A stretch of DNA of 64,000 nucleotides from Saliterribacillus persicus (GCF_003337485.1 NZ_QPJJ01000001.1:1-64000); one strand, 5' to 3'. Numbered from the stretch's first letter, positions 24,994-35,124 are shown. Notes: generated by a model not told the origin, from the sequence alone. A program made the numbers and translations.

Positions 24994-26127
24994 TTATGGC
25001 TTTAATATAGTTTTAATGTTTCCGTCCTCTTTTTTATCAAATATTCGATAGGCTTCTGCCGCTTCTGTAAGTGGCATCGTATGCGTAATGATATCTTTAG
25101 GATCAATTAGTTTATTCTCTACCATTTTATATAAAGCTGGCATCATATGAATCACAGGAGCTTGCCCCATCGTAAGCGCAACATTTCGGGTGAAGAAATC
25201 TCCTAATGGGAAATTATTTGACTCTGTTCCATAAACTCCAGTTAATTGAACTACTCCAAACTTTCTAACGGCTTGAGAAGCAGTGATGATAGGGCTGATG
25301 GTACCAAATTGATTATTTCCATCAGAGCCATGTTTCGCATCAGGCGGTACAGTACCGTCCATACCAACACAATCGATGACTACCTCTGCACCACCATTTG
25401 TTGCTTCGTGCAGGATACTACCAATATCTTTATTTTCACTGAAATTATATGTCTCAACATTATTTGTTTTTTTCGCATGCTCTAGACGATGTTTAACCTG
25501 ATCCACAGCAATGACTCTTTCTGCCCCTTTTAACCAGGCGAATTTTTGTGCCATTAGACCAATGGGACCAGTTCCAAGAACAATCACTGTATCTCCTGTT
25601 TTGACACCGCTATTTTCAACGCTCCAATACGCTGTTGGAATAACATCGGAAAGAAACAAAACACTTTCATCATCTAATTCACTTGATTCAGGAACTTTGA
25701 AAGAAGAAAAGTCTGCATAAGGTACTCGCAGATATTCAGCTTGACCACCTGGATAATTTCCCATGTCTTTTGAATAACCAAATAGCGCACCGTTTTCTCC
25801 ATGAGGATTAGAGTTATCACATTGGCTTTCCATTTGATGATTACAATAATAACAGTGCCCGCAGCTTACATTAAAAGGAATAACTACTCGATCGCCCTTT
25901 TTAAAGCTTTTCACGTCAGGACCTGTTTCTTCCACTATTCCCATTGGTTCATGTCCTATGATATAGTCTTGTGCTAAAGGAATGCCTCCATGATAGAGAT
26001 GTAAATCAGAGCCACATATACCTGTAGCTGTTATTCGTATGATCATATCATCCTTTTTCTGAATGGACGGCGCCTCCACATCTTTCACTTGTACATGCTC
26101 TTTTTCTTGGAAAGTAACTGCTCTCAC
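24994..26127 (-). CDS. Zinc-dependent alcohol dehydrogenase (AdhB-like)
   Basis: A 377-residue MDR-family dehydrogenase. Catalytic zinc ligands lie in ICGSDLHLYHGG and GHEPMG. The structural zinc Cys cluster is CGHCYYCNHQMESQC. The Rossmann motif is VLGTGPIGLMAQ. The insert around MDGTVPPDAKHG and the C-terminal QAPVIHMMP resemble B. subtilis AdhB and glutathione-independent formaldehyde dehydrogenases. The ATG at 26136 overlaps its own ribosome site. AAAGGATG fits the GTG at 26127, giving the family N-terminus MRAVTFQ. Substrate unknown. Confidence 0.88.
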   Translation of the reverse strand: MRAVTFQEKEHVQVKDVEAPSIQKKDDMIIRITATGICGSDLHLYHGGIPLAQDYIIGHEPMGIVEETGPDVKSFKKGDRVVIPFNVSCGHCYYCNHQMESQCDNSNPHGENGALFGYSKDMGNYPGGQAEYLRVPYADFSSFKVPESSELDDESVLFLSDVIPTAYWSVENSGVKTGDTVIVLGTGPIGLMAQKFAWLKGAERVIAVDQVKHRLEHAKKTNNVETYNFSENKDIGSILHEATNGGAEVVIDCVGMDGTVPPDAKHGSDGNNQFGTISPIITASQAVRKFGVVQLTGVYGTESNNFPLGDFFTRNVALTMGQAPVIHMMPALYKMVENKLIDPKDIITHTMPLTEAAEAYRIFDKKEDGNIKTILKP

Positions 26128-26447
26128 ATATAACATCCTTTCATTTGATTAAAAAAGATTTAAGGTTATCCTTATTTAAGAATTAACCTTGCAAATTCTT
26201 TTCCCGCAACCATATAACTGTAAACAAAAAATTCCATTTCATTAAAGAGAATTTTAAAAAGGACCTAAATCACCGTATTTTAACAAAATACAGTATTAAG
26301 AACATGGATAGTGTTGCTGTTATTGTTGAAAGATTCATGTTAATTTGAAATATAAAAAGTGCAAATCGCTAAGCAATTTGCACTTTAACTAAACACTCTA
26401 ACCTATGAAAATACTTTTACATATGGTTTTTAAGTTTAAACAAACAA
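26128..26447. other. Intergenic region between adh and the murG-like gene
   Basis: Holds a dyad CCGTATTTTAACAAAATACAG at about 26273-26293, a possible operator or hairpin for adh, and the murG terminator at 26357-26387. No ORF supported. Confidence 0.4.
26357..26387 (-). terminator. Terminator of the murG-like gene
   Basis: Stem AAAGTGCAAAT/ATTTGCACTTT with TTTTATA on the minus strand. Confidence 0.75.
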
Positions 26448-27521
26448 TCATTCTTTTGCTTCTTCTTTAATAATTTCTATTACTCTATCCTTCGCTTTTA
26501 CACTTTGATAATTTTTCATTTTTTCTATAACAGCTGTTTTTTCTTTTTGTAAACTCACTAAATCCTGTACTAAACGATCAACAGTAAGATTTTCTTCTTC
26601 TAGTACGCGGGCATACCCTTGCTTTTTAAATGACTGTGCGTTTACAATTTGGTCGCCTCTAGAAGCATTTTTTGATAAAGGAATTAAAAGCATTGGTTTG
26701 TTCAGTGCTAAAAATTCAAAAATTGAGTTTGCCCCTGCTCGCGATAAGACGATATCAGCTATTTCTAATAAATCCTTTAATTCATCGCTAACATATTCGT
26801 ATTGGATATATCCAGGCTGTTCATAGCTTGAATCAATATTATCCTTTCCACATATGTGAATAATTTGAAAAGTAGTTAATAACTGATCTAAGGCTTCTCG
26901 AACCGCTTCATTAACTTTTTTTGATCCAACACTACCACCCATGATTAAAAGGACATCTTTATCTCTTTTAAAGTTAGTAAGTCTTAACCCTGTTTCTTTA
27001 TCTCCTGTAAATAATTCGTCTCTTACAACCGCTCCTACCCACTCAGCTTTTTGGGCAGGAATATATTCCAACGTTTCCTTAAAAGTGGCGAGCACCTTTT
27101 TAGCAAATGGAATGGCTATTTTATTTGCTAGTCCTGGAGTATAGTCGGATTCATGAATGACTGCCGGAACTCCTCGTAATTTAGATGCAATTAAAACTGG
27201 AACCGAAACAAAACCACCCTTTGAAAAAATAACAACTGGCTTTTTCTTACCAATGATTCGAAAAGCTTGCAAGGTCCCTTTTAATACTTTAAAAGGATCT
27301 TTTATATTTTCTATAGACATATACCTTCTTAATTTTCCTGTTGAAATAGAATGATAATTTACACCTTCCAACTCAGAGATTAAATCTTTTTCTATTCCAC
27401 GCTTTGATCCTATATAATCGATCGTCCATCCTTCTTTTAATAAAACTGGAATAATTGCTAGATTTACCATCACATGTCCAGCCGTACCTCCACCTGTAAT
27501 AATGATTTGTTTCTTATTCAT
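26448..27521 (-). CDS. MurG-like UDP-GlcNAc:lipid I N-acetylglucosaminyltransferase
   Basis: A 357-residue GT28 glycosyltransferase. N-domain G-loop [14 protein letters not shown], a second loop [22 protein letters not shown]-domain [11 protein letters not shown], and donor-binding [23 protein letters not shown]. These match MurG, which makes lipid II at the cytosolic membrane face. The gene stands alone next to a MATE transporter, not in a dcw cell-division cluster, so it may be a second, divergent MurG as seen in other Bacilli. AAAGGACG precedes the ATG. Confidence 0.88.
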   Translation of the reverse strand: MNKKQIIITGGGTAGHVMVNLAIIPVLLKEGWTIDYIGSKRGIEKDLISELEGVNYHSISTGKLRRYMSIENIKDPFKVLKGTLQAFRIIGKKKPVVIFSKGGFVSVPVLIASKLRGVPAVIHESDYTPGLANKIAIPFAKKVLATFKETLEYIPAQKAEWVGAVVRDELFTGDKETGLRLTNFKRDKDVLLIMGGSVGSKKVNEAVREALDQLLTTFQIIHICGKDNIDSSYEQPGYIQYEYVSDELKDLLEIADIVLSRAGANSIFEFLALNKPMLLIPLSKNASRGDQIVNAQSFKKQGYARVLEEENLTVDRLVQDLVSLQKEKTAVIEKMKNYQSVKAKDRVIEIIKEEAKE

Positions 27522-27621
27522 CTAATCGTCCTTTCTTTTCGTGTTAATCTATATGCAAAAATATGCGACTATGCTATAATCCATTCGATTCGATTAAAAT
27601 ATCAAATAAAGGAAGTTCATC

Positions 27622-28989
27622 ATGTACCAAACAAAAACAAAACGCGAAAAAATAAAACTCTTTCTGATTATACTTATACCTATTCTAATAACGCAAGTAA
27701 GTATGTATGGAATGACCCTTTTTGACACAATTATGTCTGGAAGGGCTGGCGCAGCAGATTTAGCTGGTGTTGCGATTGGCTCAAGTATTTGGGTGCCCGT
27801 CTCTATGGGTATTGTAGGAATACTTATGGCATTATCTCCCATTGTTGCACAAATGGTTGGTGCTAAACAAGATCAAGACGTACCATATACGGTACAACAA
27901 GGAATATGGTTATCGATTACAATTGGGGTCATTGTATCTATTCTAGGTTTTATATTCATTGATCCTATTCTTTCCTTCATGGACTTAGAGCCACGTGTTC
28001 AACATGTTGCAAAATATTATCTAATTTCAATTGGTACTGGAATAATTCCAATGTTTGTCTATAACCTTATTCGCTGCTACATAGATGCGCTCGGTCAAAC
28101 AAGGATATCTATGTTCATTATCCTGCTGTCACTGCCATTAAATATCGTCTTCAATTATGTCTTTATTTTTGGAAAGCTTGGTCTACCTGCCTTTGGCGGT
28201 ATTGGCGCAGGAATTGCATCATCTCTGACTTATTGGATCGCACTTGGATTATCAGTTTGGATTGTCCATGTCGTAAGACCATTTAGAAAGCACCATATTT
28301 TTAGAAGTTGGAGTAAACCTTCCTTTAAAAGTTGGATCTCTTTGTTGAAAATTGGTGTACCTATTGGCTTTTCGATCTTTTTTGAAGTTAGCATCTTTTC
28401 AGCTGTTACGTTATTTATGAGTGTTTACAGCACTTATACGATAGCAGCACACCAAGCAGCTATTAATTTCGCCTCATTGCTTTATATGATTCCATTAAGT
28501 ATCGCAATGACATTAACGATAGTAATAGGGTTTGAAATTGGAGCTAAACGAATTTCCGATGCGAAGCATTATGCCTACATGGGAATTCTATCAGGCATGT
28601 TCATCTCTATTTTTGCAGGAGCTATTCTTTATATTTTTGATGATCCAGTGGCTCGCTTATATGCAACTAATCCAGAAGTAATAGAGTTAACAAAACATTT
28701 CTTGTTCTATGCGATTTTCTTCCAGTTTGCTGATGGAATTGGAGCTCCAATTCAAGGAGTATTGCGCGGCTATAAAGACGTTAATATAACCTTTTGGATG
28801 TCCCTTGTGTCGTATTGGATTATAGGTTTACCTAGTGGGTGGCTGCTCGCTAATTATACAAATATGGAGGCTTATGGTTATTGGCTTGGTTTAATCATTG
28901 GATTAGCAGCAGGTGCCATTGCATTATTTACAAGAATGTATTACCTACAGCACAGTTTACAGAAAAAATTAGATACTCAACAAAGCTAA
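27622..28989 (+). CDS. MATE family efflux transporter
   Basis: A 455-residue, 12-helix multidrug/cation antiporter of the NorM-like branch. Conserved patches are MFDTIMSG-like (MTLFDTIMSGRAGAADLAGVA) at the N-terminus, IGTGIIPMFVYNLIRCYIDALGQTR, and IQGVLRGYKDVN in the second half. It exports organic cations in exchange for Na+ or H+. AAAGGAAG precedes the ATG. Divergent from the murG-like gene, with no regulator adjacent. Confidence 0.92.
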   Translation: MYQTKTKREKIKLFLIILIPILITQVSMYGMTLFDTIMSGRAGAADLAGVAIGSSIWVPVSMGIVGILMALSPIVAQMVGAKQDQDVPYTVQQGIWLSITIGVIVSILGFIFIDPILSFMDLEPRVQHVAKYYLISIGTGIIPMFVYNLIRCYIDALGQTRISMFIILLSLPLNIVFNYVFIFGKLGLPAFGGIGAGIASSLTYWIALGLSVWIVHVVRPFRKHHIFRSWSKPSFKSWISLLKIGVPIGFSIFFEVSIFSAVTLFMSVYSTYTIAAHQAAINFASLLYMIPLSIAMTLTIVIGFEIGAKRISDAKHYAYMGILSGMFISIFAGAILYIFDDPVARLYATNPEVIELTKHFLFYAIFFQFADGIGAPIQGVLRGYKDVNITFWMSLVSYWIIGLPSGWLLANYTNMEAYGYWLGLIIGLAAGAIALFTRMYYLQHSLQKKLDTQQS

Positions 28990-29160
28990 TTCATCAAAAA
29001 ATGAAAAATTGCTGTTTTGTTTTTACTATCATATTTTGAAATGATTTAGGAAAACAATCCTAACAATTATAAACTTTTCATATAAAGGTAGTTACATTGT
29101 CGCATTTTATCTTAATTTGTCGTATTATGTAGAGATAAGATTCGCAAAAAAAGGGCAAGG

Positions 29161-30789
29161 GTGAGTGATGTGCGTTCTATAAGTCTAAGACGATTGTTAT
29201 CCATCAGTTTTGCGACAATTGTAATTATTTTAATCCTTCTATTGAGTTTCATTATTGGTCAGCGATCGATTAAAGAGGTTCAATCTGAAATTGGTAATTC
29301 ATTAGGAGAAAGCGCTTTTTTAATGGGGGATAAATTAGATCATTTTATGTGGTCAAGATATGGAGAGATTGGCGTTTTAAGCGAACTTCAAGATTTAAGA
29401 GACCCTGAGGATTTAAATGATGTAAAAATACTTCTTGATCAGCTAAAGGCAACTTTTGCTGACTTTGCCTGGATTGGCTATACAGATAAAAACGGGACTG
29501 TTAGGGCCTCTACAAGTGGTATTCTTGAAGGTGTTGATATTTCTGAACGTCCAGTTTATAAAGAAGCTCAAAATGATACATTTATAGGCGATGTACATGA
29601 AGCTATTTTATTAGCCGAATTACTTCCAAATCCAACTGGTGAAGAGATGAAGTTCGTTGATATTAGCACACCAATCTATAATTATAATGATGAATTTATT
29701 GGGGTTCTAGCTGCTCATTTAAGTTGGGATTGGATGAAAGAAGTAAGATCAACCATGACGGAAACACTTAAAAACAAAAAAGAGCTTGAAGTATTTGTTA
29801 TTAGTGAATCTGATAAAACCATTATATTAGGTCCAGACGATTTGATAGGTGAACCTCTGGACTTAGAAAGCCTTTCTGCTGCTGAAGTAGATCAGGGAGG
29901 CTGGAATATTGAAATCTGGCCAGACGGGGAAGAGTATCTAACAGGATATGTAAAGACAGACGGCTATCAAGACTACCGCGGATTAGGATGGACCATATTG
30001 GTTCGTCAGCCAACAGAAGTCGCTTATTCTTCTACAAGGGAACTAATTACCTTCTTTTTAATATCTGGTGTTTTACTTGTTATTCTATTTGCATTAATTG
30101 GTTGGTTTATAGCTGGGAAAATTGCCAGTCCAATAAAGAGAATCACAAATGTTGCAGATAGGCTAAGAGACGGGGAAGATTTAGAAATCCCTACCTACAA
30201 GGGAATTGTGGAGATAGAGATCTTATCTGATTCCTTAAGAAATCTAATAAACAATTTAACACAAACAGAAACAGCACTGGAAAAAATGGAGGACGTAGCC
30301 CATCAGGATCATTTAACACGTTTACCTAACCGTAATGGCTTAGAAAATTTCCTAGATAAAGCTACCAAAAATTTTGATACATTGATAATTCTTTATTTAG
30401 ACTTAGACGGCTTTAAAGAAATAAATGATACTTTTGGTCACCAAGTTGGCGATGAGCTACTATACCAAATAGGTATACGAATAAAGGCTAATGTTCGAAA
30501 TGATGAATTGGTAGCTCGGATAGGTGGGGACGAATTTGTTGTGGTATTAACCACTTCTAATGACCCCTTAGAATTAGCCGAAAATGTGGGCGAGAGAATT
30601 ATTTCTTCGATTAATCAACCAATCACTATAAATAACCAAAAAGTAACAGTCGGTTGCAGTATTGGCGGGGCAGTGTGGCGCTCGGAGCATGGAGATAGTA
30701 TTACCGAAATAGTAAGGCGTGCGGATGAAGCCCTATACAAAGTCAAAAGGAAACAAAAAAATAAGGTCCACATTTTAAATGAAGAGTAA
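29161..30789 (+). CDS. Membrane diguanylate cyclase (dCache-HAMP-GGDEF)
   Basis: A 542-residue receptor. Membrane helix about 13-35, an extracellular Cache-type sensor (about 40-285, WIGYTDKNGTVRASTSGILEG ... VDISTPIYNYNDEFIGVLAAHLSWDW), a second helix about 295-318, HAMP, then a C-terminal GGDEF domain with RIGGDEFVVVL and the substrate motif DLDGFKEINDTFGH. The catalytic GGDEF is intact. The inhibitory I-site RxxD reads RNDE, so product feedback is probably weak. It makes cyclic di-GMP in response to an unknown ligand. GTG starts at 29161 and 29170 are both possible. Monocistronic. Confidence 0.9.
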   Translation: MSDVRSISLRRLLSISFATIVIILILLLSFIIGQRSIKEVQSEIGNSLGESAFLMGDKLDHFMWSRYGEIGVLSELQDLRDPEDLNDVKILLDQLKATFADFAWIGYTDKNGTVRASTSGILEGVDISERPVYKEAQNDTFIGDVHEAILLAELLPNPTGEEMKFVDISTPIYNYNDEFIGVLAAHLSWDWMKEVRSTMTETLKNKKELEVFVISESDKTIILGPDDLIGEPLDLESLSAAEVDQGGWNIEIWPDGEEYLTGYVKTDGYQDYRGLGWTILVRQPTEVAYSSTRELITFFLISGVLLVILFALIGWFIAGKIASPIKRITNVADRLRDGEDLEIPTYKGIVEIEILSDSLRNLINNLTQTETALEKMEDVAHQDHLTRLPNRNGLENFLDKATKNFDTLIILYLDLDGFKEINDTFGHQVGDELLYQIGIRIKANVRNDELVARIGGDEFVVVLTTSNDPLELAENVGERIISSINQPITINNQKVTVGCSIGGAVWRSEHGDSITEIVRRADEALYKVKRKQKNKVHILNEE

Positions 30790-30796
30790 TTTAATC

Positions 30797-30835
30797 GAAT
30801 TGGAGGGCGTGAATCACGCCCTCCAATTCATTTTG
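30797..30835 (+). terminator. Terminator of the diguanylate cyclase gene
   Basis: Stem GAATTGGAGGGCGT/ACGCCCTCCAATTC, 5-base loop, tail ATTTTGG. Confidence 0.8.
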
Positions 30836-30880
30836 GATATATAAAAATAATGTCTTCTATCTCTTAATCCTACCCGAATC

Positions 30881-31126
30881 TTATACTAGTAATATATCAA
30901 TTAATATACCACTCAGAATTATCAATAAACCAAGGGAAAAATGAACATCCAGTTTATTAACCCCGGTTTTTTCCATTATTAGATAGGGTGTTACTATGGA
31001 AAAAATAAATTGTAAGCTTCTAAACCAATAGCCCTCCAAAATAAATAAGTCCGGATTTACTTGATAAATCCCAGATACAGCTCCCGATAGAAAAATAATT
31101 ACTGGTATTCGTAGATTCCACATCAT
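30881..31126 (-). CDS. Small hydrophobic membrane protein
   Basis: An 81-residue protein with three hydrophobic stretches (IPVIIFLSGAVSGIY, LQFIFSIVTPYLIM, FSLGLLIILSGILIDILLV). AGGTGAAG lies ahead of two ATG codons (31126, 31123). No family recognised. The compositional and ribosome-site evidence makes it a plausible gene, but no homologue is known to me. Confidence 0.55.
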   Translation of the reverse strand: MMWNLRIPVIIFLSGAVSGIYQVNPDLFILEGYWFRSLQFIFSIVTPYLIMEKTGVNKLDVHFSLGLLIILSGILIDILLV

Positions 31127-31326
31127 TCTGCTTCACCTGTCTTTTTAAAACATATTATATAATTACATTAAACTATTATTTTACAATTTAATCCAGTCTT
31201 TTATGTAAAAATTAACATTTTGTATTAAATTGCACTATATTATATTTATATTGATGTAATTGTACTTCTATTTTCAGCAATTGACATTATTTCTTAAAAA
31301 CTATTTTTATAGAAATTAACGCAAAA

Positions 31327-31350
31327 AACCAGCAACTATCGCTGCTGGTT
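31327..31350 (-). terminator. Terminator of the aldehyde dehydrogenase gene
   Basis: Stem AACCAGCA/TGCTGGTT with TTTTTTG on the minus strand. Confidence 0.8.
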
Positions 31351-31358
31351 CTAATAGT

Positions 31359-32780
31359 CTATTTTAAATTCATGACAATTAATCTTTCTTCCGTCATTTC
31401 ATTGATCGAGTATTTCGGACCTTCTTTTCCGTTCCCACTATCCTTCACACCACCGTATGGCATTAAATCTACTCGGTATTGGGAGCCATCATTAATCATA
31501 AAACCACCTACACGAACATTTTTTGCTGCATAAAATGCTGTATCAATATTTTGTGTGAAAATACCACCTTGGAGTCCATAATCAGATTCATTTATTTCAT
31601 CGATACAATCTTCTAAATCACTATAAGAAATAAGACTAACAACAGGTGCAAAAATTTCTTCACAGACCACTTTCATATCTTTTTTTACATTTTCTAAGAC
31701 TGTTGGCTGAAGTAATGCACCTTTTCGCGCACCACCATGAAGCAACGAAGCACCATTTGATAGGGCTTCATTAATCCATTCTTCTGCGCGTTTTGCCTCT
31801 TCCTCCGCTATCATTGGACCAACGTCTGTATCAGCATCATGAGGATTACCAACATTTAAATTCTCGATCGCTTTAATAAATTTTTCTTTAAATGCTTTTG
31901 CAATATCTTCATGAACATAGAGTCTTTGCACCGATATACAGACCTGACCACTAAATGCAAAGCTTTGACTAGCTAAAGTTTCAGCAGCTTGTTGGATATC
32001 TGCTTCTTTATCAACAATCACCGGTGAATTGTTGCCTAACTCAAGAATTAGTTTTTTAATCCCAGTTTCCTCTTTTAATTTTTGGCCAATTGCAGCACTG
32101 CCTGTAAATGTGTATAAGGCAATGCGTTTATCTTCCATCATTGTTTGACCTACAGTAGAACCAGCTCCTACAACTACATGAAATAACCCTTTAGGCAGTC
32201 CAGCTTCCTCTAAGATCATTGCTAATTTAAGCGAAGATAATGGTGTTTTACTAGCTGGTTTGAGTACAACAGCATTGCCCGCAGCAAGAGCTGGAGCTAC
32301 TTTATGTGATACTAGATTTAACGGGAAATTAAAAGGACTGATCGCACCAACAACACCAACCGGAACTTTTATCGTAAAAGCCATTCTATTTTCTGAACCA
32401 GGTGTTGCTTCTACAGGAACCCCTTCTCCATTTATACGTTTTGCCTCTTCTGCAGCAATTTCAAAGGTTTTAGAAGAGCGTTCAATCTCTGTTCTAGATT
32501 GTTTTAGTGGCTTTCCAGCTTCTGTAGTGATTAGCAATGCTAGTTCTTCTTTATTTTCTAGCATGATTTCCGAAGCCCTTTTCAATACTTCATAACGTTC
32601 ATAAGGTGTGAGTGCCTTTTCCTTAAATGCCTTACCAGCTTCTGTAATAGCTTCATCTACTAATGATTCGTTAGCCTTGCTAACTGTTGCGTAAACCTCT
32701 TGTGTATATTTATTAAGAACTTCTAACTTATCGTCATTTTCAATCCAATTACCATTTATATATGAATGATATTTTTCCAT
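31359..32780 (-). CDS. Aldehyde dehydrogenase (NAD(P)+)
   Basis: A 473-residue ALDH-superfamily enzyme oxidising an aldehyde to the acid. FNFPLNLVSHK and FTGSAAIG bind the cofactor, LELGNNSP holds the general-base Glu, and SGQVCISVQR holds the catalytic Cys. ISYSDLEDCIDEINESDYGLQGGIFT is the typical C-terminal segment. It resembles the glyceraldehyde-3-phosphate / sulfolactaldehyde-like branch rather than betaine aldehyde dehydrogenase, but the substrate is open. The GTG at 32789 lies within the ribosome site. AGGAGTG fits the ATG at 32780. Confidence 0.9.
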   Translation of the reverse strand: MEKYHSYINGNWIENDDKLEVLNKYTQEVYATVSKANESLVDEAITEAGKAFKEKALTPYERYEVLKRASEIMLENKEELALLITTEAGKPLKQSRTEIERSSKTFEIAAEEAKRINGEGVPVEATPGSENRMAFTIKVPVGVVGAISPFNFPLNLVSHKVAPALAAGNAVVLKPASKTPLSSLKLAMILEEAGLPKGLFHVVVGAGSTVGQTMMEDKRIALYTFTGSAAIGQKLKEETGIKKLILELGNNSPVIVDKEADIQQAAETLASQSFAFSGQVCISVQRLYVHEDIAKAFKEKFIKAIENLNVGNPHDADTDVGPMIAEEEAKRAEEWINEALSNGASLLHGGARKGALLQPTVLENVKKDMKVVCEEIFAPVVSLISYSDLEDCIDEINESDYGLQGGIFTQNIDTAFYAAKNVRVGGFMINDGSQYRVDLMPYGGVKDSGNGKEGPKYSINEMTEERLIVMNLK

Positions 32781-32863
32781 TTTATTCACTCCTGAAAGTT
32801 AAGTTTAGTATAACTATTCCACTAAGAGAGAATTTAAAACAAAGATTCATGGGATTTTAAAAA

Positions 32864-32890
32864 GCGTATCGGAAATTTTCTCCGATACGC
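32864..32890 (-). terminator. Terminator of nupC
   Basis: Perfect stem GCGTATCGGA/TCCGATACGC with TTTTTAAA on the minus strand. Confidence 0.85.
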
Positions 32891-32901
32891 CTCCCTTCAT
32901 T

Positions 32902-34092
32902 TTATAAGAATAACCCTGCCATAGTAGCAGAAAGGATAGAACCTAATGTTGCCCCGATTAATAACTTCAATCCAAAACTAGATACTTTCGCACCTTTTTT
33001 AGAATCGATCCCTTGAACTGTACCAGCAATGATACCAATAGAAGAGAAGTTAGCAAAACTAGTTAAAAATACGGTTACAATTCCGACAGTTTTCTCAGAA
33101 AACTCGCCCATTATTGCCTGTAATTCAAGCATAGCAACAAATTCATTGGTAATTATTTTCAAGCCCATAATACCACCAGCATCAATAACTTCACCTGGTG
33201 CGATACCCATTAACACACCAATCGGTGCAAATACATATCCTATAATTTGTTGTAAAGTAACCCCAGCAAAGATTCCTTGAACCGCCCAGTTTACAAGGTT
33301 TAAAGACGCGATAAATGCAATTAACATCGATGCAACGATAAGGGCAATTTTACCACCATCTAAAGCACCGTTACCCATTGCTTCGAAGAAACTATTCGCT
33401 CCAGACGCGTCCTTAACATCAACCACATCGTCTTTTTTATCTACTTCCACTGGTGCAATAATAGATGCAATAATTAATGCACTAAACATATTCAATGGAA
33501 TTGCCACTAACACATATTGTGCCGGAAGCATTTGTAGATAAGCTCCAATAATAGATGCAGATACGGAACCCATTGCAGATGCACTCACAATATACAATCG
33601 ATTATCATTTAAATGATGAAATTGTGATTTAATTGCAATGAGTGCTTCAGATTGTCCAAAAAACATACTGTTAACTGCGTTGAATGACTCCACTTTAGGT
33701 AAACCAGTTATTTTTGAAATTAATCCACCAAGATATTTAATAATAGTTGGAAGAATCTTCAAATATGTTAAAACAGAAAGTATAGTAGAGAAGAAGATAA
33801 TAATTAAAAGTACATTAAAGAAAAACACATTTGCACCATCTTCTGTTGCTATACCACCAAGGACAAACGATACCCCTTCCGAACCAAACTCAATTAACTT
33901 ATTGAATACGTTAGATATCCAATTAATAATTGCCTCACCAATCGGTGTCATAAACATAAACCATGTGGTTAGTAATTGTGCAACTAGCATGATACCGATT
34001 CCAACATAGTTAATTTTTTTACGATTGTTTGACATAACATATGCTATTGCTAATACAATAAGAATCGCAAGTAAACCTAAAATAATTCCCAC
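32902..34092 (-). CDS. nupC: Concentrative nucleoside transporter, NupC/CNT family
   Basis: A 396-residue inner-membrane nucleoside:cation symporter with about eight to ten helices. Family motifs visible are VNSMFFGQSEALIAIK, SASAMGSVSASIIGAYLQM, GLKIITNEFVAMLEL and TSFANFSSIGIIAGTVQ, which line the nucleoside and sodium/proton sites. A charged cytosolic loop (EVDKKDDVVDVKDASG) separates the halves. A cre-like site lies 80 bases upstream, suggesting catabolite control by CcpA. Monocistronic, ending in a strong terminator. Confidence 0.93.
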   Translation of the reverse strand: MGIILGLLAILIVLAIAYVMSNNRKKINYVGIGIMLVAQLLTTWFMFMTPIGEAIINWISNVFNKLIEFGSEGVSFVLGGIATEDGANVFFFNVLLIIIFFSTILSVLTYLKILPTIIKYLGGLISKITGLPKVESFNAVNSMFFGQSEALIAIKSQFHHLNDNRLYIVSASAMGSVSASIIGAYLQMLPAQYVLVAIPLNMFSALIIASIIAPVEVDKKDDVVDVKDASGANSFFEAMGNGALDGGKIALIVASMLIAFIASLNLVNWAVQGIFAGVTLQQIIGYVFAPIGVLMGIAPGEVIDAGGIMGLKIITNEFVAMLELQAIMGEFSEKTVGIVTVFLTSFANFSSIGIIAGTVQGIDSKKGAKVSSFGLKLLIGATLGSILSATMAGLFL

Positions 34093-34172
34093 AAGATTCC
34101 CTCCTTAAGATATATACACTACTTTAGTACCCTTCCCTTTTTTCCTAAATTTAATCTTACAAATTCCGGCAA

Positions 34173-34186
34173 TGTAAGCGCTAAAT
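34173..34186. promoter_or_regulatory. Possible cre site for CcpA upstream of nupC
   Basis: TGTAAGCGCTAAAT: the first ten bases match the cre consensus TGWAANCGNTNWCA exactly, and the last two differ. B. subtilis nupC-type genes are known CcpA targets. Confidence 0.45.
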
Positions 34187-34276
34187 AGTTAAAAAGGAAT
34201 ATCCTCATTGTATTATGTTTAATTTTAAAAATAAAGGTATTTCTACATATTTATTAATGATCTAAAATTGCGAAAA

Positions 34277-34780
34277 TTATGAATGAAAGGATTGAGCAAC
34301 TTTTACTAAATCCTCCTTGGTCACTTTAGCGTTACGAGTGTTCATATCATTGGGACGATAGATTATTTTATAAGTAACACCATTTTTATTCCACATTAAC
34401 ATTTTTGAAAAAATTTGATCTACAAATTCTGCTTCTGTTTGCTCATCTAATAGAATGACCTCCACCTTTGGTCCTTCTTTCGTAGTTTCACCATCTATTA
34501 ATTGAATGGTGAATATATCATTTTCTTGTGTATACATACTGATATCAAGAGCTTCATTTGATGAATCAAGCAGCTCGAACTTATCTGTTACTACTACTTC
34601 CGTTGCAATTGGTAAAAAAGTAGGTAGTTCTGGTTGAAATGACAATTCTTTTACGGCATTTTCAACCTGGTCCTTTTCATAATTAAAATATCCATTTGGA
34701 ATAGCTTCTTCTTCTTCTACTTGACAACCTACTAATAAAGTAATGAACAATAGCAAGGTAAATAGGGCTAGTCGATTCAT
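34277..34780 (-). CDS. Lipoprotein of unknown function
   Basis: A 167-residue lipoprotein. Signal peptide FTLLLFITLLVGC (lipobox Cys about 18), an acidic segment (EEEEA), then a compact domain (ELSFQPELPTFLPIA ... NGVTYKIIYRPND). The pattern loosely recalls DUF4367-type domains, but this is not certain. The reading frame extends upstream to 34912 without a ribosome site. AAAGGAGT and the signal peptide place the start at 34780. Confidence 0.75.
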   Translation of the reverse strand: MNRLALFTLLLFITLLVGCQVEEEEAIPNGYFNYEKDQVENAVKELSFQPELPTFLPIATEVVVTDKFELLDSSNEALDISMYTQENDIFTIQLIDGETTKEGPKVEVILLDEQTEAEFVDQIFSKMLMWNKNGVTYKIIYRPNDMNTRNAKVTKEDLVKVAQSFHS

Positions 34781-35091
34781 CTGAATACTCCTTTCTTCTT
34801 TTCTTCTACTATAACAGACGTAATAGATATAAAAATAGTTACATTTGTCTCTATTTTCCATATTATTTTTTTGATAGATTATATTTGATGAATGTACATA
34901 AAAGTAATGCACAAGGTAATCAGACTTAGACTAAATAAACTGAGACAAAGGAACCACAGTGAGCTTTCGAACTTGTTATTCCTTATCAAATGCGCTTTCT
35001 CAATAGTTGATTTTTTTACGTTTAGGCGAATGCACTACCAACATTTTTTACAAATAGGATAAATTTATAATTTTCTAACCCCAATAAAAAA
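34781..35091. other. Intergenic region between the lipoprotein gene and pbuG
   Basis: AT-rich with no supported ORF. The stretch 34940-35045 is less AT-rich than its flanks but has no recognised structure. Confidence 0.4.
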
Positions 35092-35116
35092 GAAACTCAA
35101 CACTAGTCAAGTTCCT
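35092..35116 (-). terminator. Terminator of pbuG
   Basis: Imperfect stem GAAACTCAA/TCAAGTTCC with TTTTTTATT on the minus strand. Confidence 0.65.
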
Positions 35117-35124
35117 TTTCACTA

